A DNA stretch of 30,957 bases, taken from positions 13,601 to 44,557 of the forward strand of contig DCAT01000082.1 of the NCBI GenBank assembly GCA_002312935.1, given 5' to 3'. Source of the stretch: Oceanospirillaceae bacterium UBA1126 (GTDB lineage Bacteria > Pseudomonadota > Gammaproteobacteria > Pseudomonadales > Balneatricaceae). The notes under the pieces are model-generated. The model did not search any database. It had not been told where the DNA came from and saw only the letters and a list, made by a program, of their open reading frames with translations. Made by a program: the position numbers and the translations under genes. Numbering within the stretch: the stretch's first letter is position 1; every line of letters begins with the position of its first letter. This document shows, piece after piece, positions 25,834 through 30,957 of this stretch.

Positions 25834-26772
25834 TTACTTAGTCCAAGCGACCCAAGTCGCTTCGTTGTCTGCAAGCCATTTAGCTGCAGCATCTTTGTGG
25901 TCCAATCCGTCTGTGTCAACCAAAGCAGCCATTGAGCCGATTTGACCTGTAGAGAAGGAAATTTTGCTGTACGCAGTGTACGCAGCAGGGTGACTCTTTG
26001 GGAACTTGTAGCTAGCTGCTTTCTTCAACCAACCTTTTGGTGAACCACAACTACCTTCACCACCATCAGCCACACGACAACCTGCAGTGTACTCTGGGAA
26101 CTCAATAAAGGTAAAGCCTTCAGCATCGGTGAAGTTTGGTGTCCAGTTAAAGATAATGGTAGCACGGCCTTCTTTCTTAGCTGCGGCTAGTTCTGCCCAA
26201 AGGGAAGACGCACCACCAGCATATTTAACCATGTAGTCATCACCCAAACCAAGTGCTGCAATACGCTCTTCCATCAACGTACCGTGCCAGCTTTGTGGGC
26301 CTTCTAACCAACGGCCTTTGCCGTCTGAATCCACTGTAGTAAACACATCTTTACAGTTTTTTAGAGCTTCCCAGTTAGGTAAGCCAGGACATAGGTTTTG
26401 GTCGATTACCCAAGTTGGAACACCCATTTCTTCTAGGGTTGCTGCAGAGTGAGTACCTGCGTCAATCAAACCACCTTTAGCCATAGCATTGTAGAATGAA
26501 CTTCCAAAACTTGACTGCCACACTTCGTGTGAAATGGTCACGTCGCCATTACGAATAGATTCATATACGGCTTGGCTATCCGCTGGAACATATTCAACGT
26601 TGTTGCCCATGCTTTCAAATATACCACCAATAACGTGGGCCATAACCACTTGGCTTGACCAGTTGTGGATGGGGATGACGATAGGTTTTGTGCTATCAGC
26701 TGCTTTGGCTACGCCAGTTGCCGATAGTAGGATGGCAGATGCGCCAGCTATTAATGTATTTCTAAATTTCAT
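25834..26772 (-). CDS. tmoX: TMAO-binding periplasmic protein TmoX
   Basis: A 312-residue substrate-binding protein of the ProX/OpuAC fold. The signal peptide is cleaved near VAKAA. The mature protein has PIHNWSSQVVMAHVIGG, the segment ISHEVWQSS, and IFNWTPNF, supplying Trp residues for the aromatic cage that holds a trimethylammonium-type group. Family members bind glycine betaine, choline or TMAO. The adjacent tdm gene makes TMAO the best guess. The ATG at 26772 has GAGGAAAA seven bases upstream and its own strong promoter. Confidence 0.87.
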   Translation of the reverse strand: MKFRNTLIAGASAILLSATGVAKAADSTKPIVIPIHNWSSQVVMAHVIGGIFESMGNNVEYVPADSQAVYESIRNGDVTISHEVWQSSFGSSFYNAMAKGGLIDAGTHSAATLEEMGVPTWVIDQNLCPGLPNWEALKNCKDVFTTVDSDGKGRWLEGPQSWHGTLMEERIAALGLGDDYMVKYAGGASSLWAELAAAKKEGRATIIFNWTPNFTDAEGFTFIEFPEYTAGCRVADGGEGSCGSPKGWLKKAASYKFPKSHPAAYTAYSKISFSTGQIGSMAALVDTDGLDHKDAAAKWLADNEATWVAWTK

Positions 26773-26820
26773 TAGTTTTTCCTCAGTATTATTTTTATTT
26801 ATTGATATTTATGTATTCAC

Positions 26821-26849
26821 AAATTATTGGTAAGTACATAAGCTGTCAA
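26821..26849 (-). promoter_or_regulatory. Sigma70-like promoter of tmoX
   Basis: On the minus strand, TTGACA (26849-26844), a 17-base spacer, then TAATTT (26826-26821). The -35 is perfect and the -10 matches four of six. It lies 49 bases before the tmoX ATG. This suggests tmoX has a basal promoter in addition to any read-through from tdm. Confidence 0.6.
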
Positions 26850-26883
26850 GTATCAGCTTTTAAAACACCCTTCTCTTTTAATG

Positions 26884-26935
26884 ACAGGCAAAAGCCTGTT
26901 TATTTTTCGATTCAGCGTTACCGCTAAATCGAAAA
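26884..26935. repeat. Two adjacent inverted repeats between tdm and tmoX
   Basis: ACAGGC-AAAA-GCCTGT (26884-26899), followed on the plus strand by TTATTTTT, and a 14-bp stem with one mismatch, TTTTCGATT.AGCG / CGCT.AATCGAAAA (26904-26935). Neither has a good U-tract on the minus strand, so termination of tdm is only likely to be partial. They could be operators or mRNA 3'-end stabilisers. Confidence 0.6.
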
Positions 26936-26957
26936 GGCTTGCAACATCAACTCCAAT

Positions 26958-29246
26958 TTAAGCTCTCACACGAGATTTAGTTGGGTCATAGTGAGAAATG
27001 CCCACTACGGTTGCAGGAATCCGTTTAATGTGGCCATCCAGCTTACCAACCTCTACCTGAGTACCAGGCTCTATGTGGTCGATGGACATGCTGCATAAGG
27101 CAATGTTCTGATTTAATATGGGGGACCGCACAGCACTGGTAATGGTGCCCACTTGCTGACGGCCTACGCGGACACATTCCCCGTGGCTTGCAATCTCTTC
27201 ACCTTCTAAGACTAAACCGACCAACTGGCGCTGTGGGTTAGCTTTACGCTCGATCAAAGCGTCACGGCCAATAAAATCTTCGTCTTTAGTTTTAAGTGGC
27301 ACCGTAAAACCTATGCCAGCTTCAAACGGGTCAGTTTGGTCATTAAATTCGTAATCAGCAAAAATTAACGCAGATTCAATTCTTAGGTTATCCAGTGCTT
27401 CTAAACCCAACGGACTGATACCAAATTCTTGGCCAGCATCCCATACGGCGTCCCATACTTCATGGCCGTCTTTAGGGTGGCACCATACTTCATAGCCACG
27501 CTCCCCCGTGTAACCCGTGCGTGAAACTGTTACGGGGGCACCTTGTGGCCCACCTATGCGGCCATGGGTAATGCGAAATGGTCGTAAATCTTCAATAGAT
27601 GTTTGGCAGTCAGGCGTAAAGATTACTTTCTTCAGCGTGTCACAGCTTAAGGGGCCCTGTACTGGTAAATTGTGCAGTTGGTCATTAGAATCTTTGATCA
27701 CTACAGCGAAATTCTTTTCTATGGCCACTTTACGCAGCCATTCAATGGCACCGTCACAACCGCCTACCCAGCGGAAGTTATCTGTTCCAAGGCGGAATAC
27801 CGTGCCATCATCTACCATACAGCCGTTCGGGTAACACATGGCGGTATAGATAACTTGGCCAATAGCAAGCTTGCGAATGTTGCGGGTTACCGCATAGTTT
27901 AATAAGTTTTCGGCGTCTGGGCCTAACACTTCACACTTACGCAGTGGGCTTAGGTCCATTAGGACTACTTTTTCACGACATGCCCAGTATTCAGCGATAG
28001 CCCCATAGTTGCTGAAGTGGTTTGCTAACCAGTAGCCATTATAATCAACAAAGTGTTGAGTCATGGTGGCAAAACGGTCGTGAAATGCTGTTTTCTTAGT
28101 CATAGTGGAATCTGCTACGGCGTTTTTACGGAAGGCATTGCCTTTCTCAAAGTTGTTATCAGCGGCGTAAATGCGCACGTGAATATCTGTTGGGTTCCAG
28201 CCATTTGCTGGGCTAATATCGTCTGGACAAGCTGTAGAGCCACAAACAAGGTCTACCTGAGCCTGCATTAACACATAGTCGCCTGGGCGAGTCCAAGGTT
28301 GGCACGAGCTATGCTGATCGTAATCGTCATAGCCTGTGTTAAAGAAAAAGTTTACTGCTGGCCACCCCTTGCGAGGTGCAACACCCATCGGGCCGAGCAC
28401 CGCATTAAGGTTTTCTGTGCAGTTAATATGACCAGGATAGCCAATGTCATCATAATACTTAGCGCTGCAGGCTAGGTTAAAGGTATCGTGACGGGCTACT
28501 GTATCTTGGATCACATTAAGCACATTAACTTGGTCATCAGTATAGAACTTGTCGTATAAGCCAGGGCCTGGAAAAGCAGACGCCATTAAGGTACGGGTCG
28601 TTAATGGGCAAATAAGTTTTTCTACCCCTTGTGCTAAGCGCGCTGCGTCTAAGGCGATGAAGTCTGAGCATTGGCGGCCAGCAACATCAATAATTTGAAT
28701 GTATTCACCGGCTTTAACTAAGTAGGCTTGGGCGGTGCTGTTGTTAATTCGGATTTCACGATCAACAGGTCCTAACGGTGCTGGCAATTCATCATTAACA
28801 ATGACGCCGTTACCACTAACTCCAACAATAATATCTGTTGGCGGTAATCGCTGCTCTTGGCTCATGTCTTCGCCTGGGGCAGCGATTAAACATAAGACAT
28901 CATTAGCAATAGAGTAGCTCTGCTTGCTTAGGGCTTTTGACCGGGCACCAAAAATAGAAATGCCTTGGCAGCTGGTTTGGTCGTTAGCATCCATCCAGTT
29001 ACGTAAAGGGGCGATATCACTATTAGCTGCGGCACCTAAGCTTTCAAGGGCGGGCTTACCATTACTGTCAAAGGCAATAAGCTGAACTTCTTGCTCACCT
29101 TCAGGGTCACTTAACGTTAAGGTGGAACCCGCAGCCAATTGCAGAGAAATTAAATGCTGTGCAGGCACCCTGTAGCGCTGTATGCCGTCATCGCCCAATA
29201 CAGGCGATGGCATAGGGTTGGCGCTGTAATAGCTAAGCGGTTTCAT
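26958..29246 (-). CDS. tdm: Trimethylamine N-oxide demethylase (aldolase) Tdm
   Basis: A cytoplasmic enzyme of 762 residues from the ATG at 29246 (an upstream in-frame TTG at 29261 would add five). It converts TMAO to dimethylamine and formaldehyde. The N-terminal half holds the DUF1989-type metal-binding domain, with Cys260 (NLACSAKYY), Cys276 (HINCTENL) and Cys340 (GSTACPDD), the spacing expected for the Zn-binding cysteines of characterised Tdm. The C-terminal half, from about residue 385, is a GcvT/aminomethyltransferase-like tetrahydrofolate-binding domain (for example VSRTGYTGERGYEVW and DNLRIESAL). Known: in Tdm the second domain captures the formaldehyde as methylene-THF. This two-domain build plus the neighbouring tmoXVW and torTSR genes makes the call strong. 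It starts the tdm-tmoX-tmoV-tmoW strand order. Confidence 0.93.
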   Translation of the reverse strand: MKPLSYYSANPMPSPVLGDDGIQRYRVPAQHLISLQLAAGSTLTLSDPEGEQEVQLIAFDSNGKPALESLGAAANSDIAPLRNWMDANDQTSCQGISIFGARSKALSKQSYSIANDVLCLIAAPGEDMSQEQRLPPTDIIVGVSGNGVIVNDELPAPLGPVDREIRINNSTAQAYLVKAGEYIQIIDVAGRQCSDFIALDAARLAQGVEKLICPLTTRTLMASAFPGPGLYDKFYTDDQVNVLNVIQDTVARHDTFNLACSAKYYDDIGYPGHINCTENLNAVLGPMGVAPRKGWPAVNFFFNTGYDDYDQHSSCQPWTRPGDYVLMQAQVDLVCGSTACPDDISPANGWNPTDIHVRIYAADNNFEKGNAFRKNAVADSTMTKKTAFHDRFATMTQHFVDYNGYWLANHFSNYGAIAEYWACREKVVLMDLSPLRKCEVLGPDAENLLNYAVTRNIRKLAIGQVIYTAMCYPNGCMVDDGTVFRLGTDNFRWVGGCDGAIEWLRKVAIEKNFAVVIKDSNDQLHNLPVQGPLSCDTLKKVIFTPDCQTSIEDLRPFRITHGRIGGPQGAPVTVSRTGYTGERGYEVWCHPKDGHEVWDAVWDAGQEFGISPLGLEALDNLRIESALIFADYEFNDQTDPFEAGIGFTVPLKTKDEDFIGRDALIERKANPQRQLVGLVLEGEEIASHGECVRVGRQQVGTITSAVRSPILNQNIALCSMSIDHIEPGTQVEVGKLDGHIKRIPATVVGISHYDPTKSRVRA

Positions 29247-29269
29247 AGGCCAGGGGCTCAAATGTTATT

Positions 29270-29328
29270 ATTATAATGACTGAGCACGACTAGTGTGCGC
29301 CCTCACGATAACAATATGATATGAACAA
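29270..29328 (-). promoter_or_regulatory. Candidate TorR-activated promoter of tdm: tor box and TATAAT -10
   Basis: On the minus strand a TTGTTCATAT decamer (29328-29319) matches nine of ten bases of the E. coli tor box CTGTTCATAT. Downstream a perfect TATAAT (29275-29270) lies 24 bases before the tdm ATG. Its -35 position, 17 bases up, reads GCACAC, a poor match, as expected for an activator-dependent promoter. The box is centred roughly 50 bases above the -10. I see only one strong box, while E. coli torC has several. The match is by eye. Confidence 0.55.
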
Positions 29329-29361
29329 CCTTTGTCTACGGTATGTATAGGATGTAATATT

Positions 29362-29380
29362 TTGTTAAATTTTTTAACAA
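29362..29380. repeat. AT-rich inverted repeat after gntR
   Basis: TTGTTAAA-TTT-TTTAACAA is an eight-base perfect dyad 20 bases beyond the gntR stop. It could be a weak terminator for gntR or an operator in the tdm upstream region. The sequence does not decide. Confidence 0.4.
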
Positions 29381-29400
29381 TTAGGCCGAAAAAGTTTAGG

Positions 29401-30114
29401 TTAGCGCACTAAATCTTTTTGTGCCTTGTCTAAATGTTCCGCCATGCTGGCTTTAGCTGTTTGTGCATCACGGTGGCTGATGGCCTCAAATATGGTCCGG
29501 TGATGGGTATTGTACTGAGCCATGTTTTCTGAGCTTAACACTTTGCCACGACTAGCTCGCCATAATTCATGGCGGCGAACTTCATTGACCTGCTCGTAAA
29601 TCCACATCATCAGTGGGTTGTCACATGCTTGGGCGATGGCCTGATGAAAGGCTTCGTCGGCAATGGAGAATTGTTCAGCAGTTCTTGCAGCCTCTACCCT
29701 TTCAAGGGCCTGGCCGAGTTGTTCAAGGTCACGGCCAGCAGCGTGGTGTACAGCCAAATCTACAATAGCCGGCTCTAGCATATTGCGAACCTGCATAAGT
29801 TGCATTGGGCTGGTGGTGTCGGCAAATTGGCTGGCAGCTTGCTCAACCACCTGTGGCCTAACAAAAGTGCCACTACCTACCTTGCGCTCTACTAAACCAT
29901 CTTGTTCTAACAAGGTAAGGGCACTTCTTAATGTGCCTCGGGAAACATCATAATGAGCCGCCAGTTCTCGTTCAGCAGGCAGTCGCTCATCAGCTCTATA
30001 AACCTGTTTGCGTATAGCTTCTGAAATGGCGCTAGCCAATGCCCGAGCACCGTTAGGTCTAGACTGACGTCGGTCCAAAGTTTGGTAGCTTAAAGGGGCT
30101 GTACTGGGAAACAT
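29401..30114 (-). CDS. GntR-family regulator, FadR subfamily (FCD domain)
   Basis: A 237-residue repressor-type regulator. The N-terminal winged helix (LPAERELAAHYDVSRGTLRSAL, LLEQDGLVERKVGSGTFV) is followed by an all-helical FCD ligand domain with RNMLEPAIVDLA, EAFHQAIAQACDNP, HHRTIFEAI and AEHLDKA, which include the usual metal-binding His residues. It lies just upstream of tdm on the same strand and divergent from the glutamine-synthetase-like gene. It is likely to sense an intermediate of the methylated-amine pathway. That is inference. Possible operators with ATTGGTATA half-sites lie in its upstream region. Confidence 0.9.
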   Translation of the reverse strand: MFPSTAPLSYQTLDRRQSRPNGARALASAISEAIRKQVYRADERLPAERELAAHYDVSRGTLRSALTLLEQDGLVERKVGSGTFVRPQVVEQAASQFADTTSPMQLMQVRNMLEPAIVDLAVHHAAGRDLEQLGQALERVEAARTAEQFSIADEAFHQAIAQACDNPLMMWIYEQVNEVRRHELWRASRGKVLSSENMAQYNTHHRTIFEAISHRDAQTAKASMAEHLDKAQKDLVR

Positions 30115-30455
30115 GGTTAGTCGCTGCGTTTGGTTTTAATTGGTCTTTAGGTTAGCACACATAGTTTAATAATTGGTATAGCTATTGGTATAAAATTATT
30201 TACGTTTTATTTCGACTTAATTGACTAAAAATAACAATTTTAAAGTGTTAATTAAAAATCTTTTAAAAAACATCTATTTAGCCTAGCTATATAGGGTTTG
30301 TAGAAATAATTAACAAAAAAAGGCTTGCCTCTTCAATTTCATCAATGGTATACCTTTACAGCGCTTTATACGGACCTTTAGTGTACCAATTTTAGTTTTT
30401 TGGTTGAAAGGTACGGGTCCCTAAGCCCAAACAACAATAATATGAGGAGGCATCG
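30115..30455. promoter_or_regulatory. Intergenic control region between gntR and the glutamine-synthetase-like gene
   Basis: This 341-base AT-rich gap has no gene. ATTGGTATA occurs twice as direct repeats 12 bases apart (30172-30180, 30184-30192), a perfect GGTATACC palindrome is at 30347-30354, and a reverse-oriented TGTACCAAT is at 30382-30390. FadR-type regulators commonly bind GGTATACC-like palindromes. The central palindrome overlaps a TATACC -10-like hexamer that lies 18 bases after TTGCCT. Inference: the adjacent GntR protein represses both itself and the glutamine-synthetase-like gene. A strong AGGAGG (30445-30450) precedes that gene. Confidence 0.5.
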
Positions 30456-30957
30456 ATGACAGATTTACAGCAATACGTTGACGCTCCAGGTCGGGATGAC
30501 CTGGTTAAGCAAGTGCGCGCCAAGATCGACGAATTAGGCATTACCTATGTTTATTACCAATTCATTTCTGTAACTGGTCGTATTGTAGGTAAGGGCATAC
30601 CAGCACGTCATTGGGAGCGTACAGCGGCCAAAGGCTTTCAGCTTGTATACGGATCAACTGCTAACTTAGCAATTGACCGTCATGGCGAATACATTGGCTA
30701 CGGTCCGGAAGCTTCTGAGCTTGTGGGCATTGCAGATCCAGATACATTTGTACAATTACCCTGGGACAAGCGTGTTGCACGTGTGTTCTGTACGCTATTC
30801 CGCAACCGTGAAGAGCGCGTTAATCCAGGTCAATTCCTGACGTCAGATTGTCGTGGAAACTTGCGTCGTATACACGAAGAATTTAAAGGTAAGCACGGCC
30901 TCGAGATGCGCTGTGGTACCGAACCAGAAATGATGTGGTTGAAGAAAGGTGAAGACG
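30456..30957 (+). CDS. Glutamine synthetase family protein, N-terminal part, cut by the window edge
   Basis: The first 167 codons of a longer gene, starting at an ATG with AGGAGG five bases upstream. It has the beta-Grasp-like N-terminal domain (ITYVYYQFISVTGRIVGKGI), followed by the start of the catalytic domain, where GTEPEMMW carries a metal-binding Glu. The family makes gamma-glutamyl amides from glutamate, ATP and an amine. Next to TMAO import and demethylation, which releases dimethylamine and later methylamine, a role as gamma-glutamylmethylamide synthetase (GmaS) is plausible. It is not shown by the sequence: the motif after FISVTGR differs from the best-known GmaS proteins. An ammonia-assimilating or polyamine-type ligase is the alternative. 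Confidence 0.85.
   Translation, partial: MTDLQQYVDAPGRDDLVKQVRAKIDELGITYVYYQFISVTGRIVGKGIPARHWERTAAKGFQLVYGSTANLAIDRHGEYIGYGPEASELVGIADPDTFVQLPWDKRVARVFCTLFRNREERVNPGQFLTSDCRGNLRRIHEEFKGKHGLEMRCGTEPEMMWLKKGED

Noticed and set aside
22559..26772. Reading the ABC genes as a glycine-betaine/proline importer (proVWX)
   Set aside because: The double-length permease and the adjacency to tdm and torTSR favour TMAO. The betaine reading remains possible for the binding protein alone.
26958..29246. Reading tdm as dimethylglycine or sarcosine dehydrogenase
   Set aside because: The C-terminal GcvT-like domain is shared, but there is no FAD-binding GxGxxG domain. The N-terminus is the DUF1989-type metal domain of Tdm.

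Overview
The window looks like chromosomal DNA of a marine-type gammaproteobacterium of moderate GC. The evidence is a TorT/TorS/TorR set, an OxyR with the two-cysteine redox switch, a DeaD-type RNA helicase, and TMAO uptake and demethylation genes like those of marine bacteria. I cannot name the genus. No rRNA, tRNA, IS element, phage gene or CRISPR array is visible.

Layout. The left edge (1-222, minus) holds the start of a phytanoyl-CoA-dioxygenase-like gene interrupted by an in-frame TGA. It is followed by a bidirectional terminator, deaD, a 492-base non-coding stretch, and a peroxiredoxin gene divergent from oxyR. From 4279 to 6515 is an arsenate-detoxification pair: arsJ and its dedicated GAPDH. 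A DUF1653 gene and a short-chain dehydrogenase follow. From 7694 to 13058 (plus) lies a metal and electron-transfer block: a small secreted protein, four c-type cytochromes of different classes, the debris of a MerR-family regulator, and a CopA-type Cu(I) ATPase. Past copA, on the minus strand, a fifth cytochrome (a paralogue of the first) is translationally coupled to an EamA permease. From 14557 to 17429 is a three-gene membrane glycosylation operon: GtrA flippase, GT2 polyprenyl-phosphate glycosyltransferase and GT39 transferase.

The right 13.5 kb is the most notable region. It carries torT, torS and torR (TMAO sensing), then tmoW-tmoV-tmoX (TMAO ABC importer), tdm (TMAO demethylase), a GntR/FadR regulator, and the start of a glutamine-synthetase-family gene cut by the window edge. 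In enterobacteria TorTSR controls anaerobic TMAO respiration through torCAD. No reductase gene is present here. The sensor instead sits beside genes that import TMAO and split it to dimethylamine and formaldehyde. A decamer matching 9 of 10 bases of the E. coli tor box lies upstream of tdm, above a TATAAT -10 that lacks a good -35. My main hypothesis is that TorTSR has been rewired to control TMAO catabolism.

Regulation visible in the sequence includes an intrinsic terminator between tmoX and tmoV (probably setting high binding-protein expression), a strong sigma70-like promoter at tmoX, and GGTATA-type half-sites between gntR and the glutamine-synthetase-like gene.
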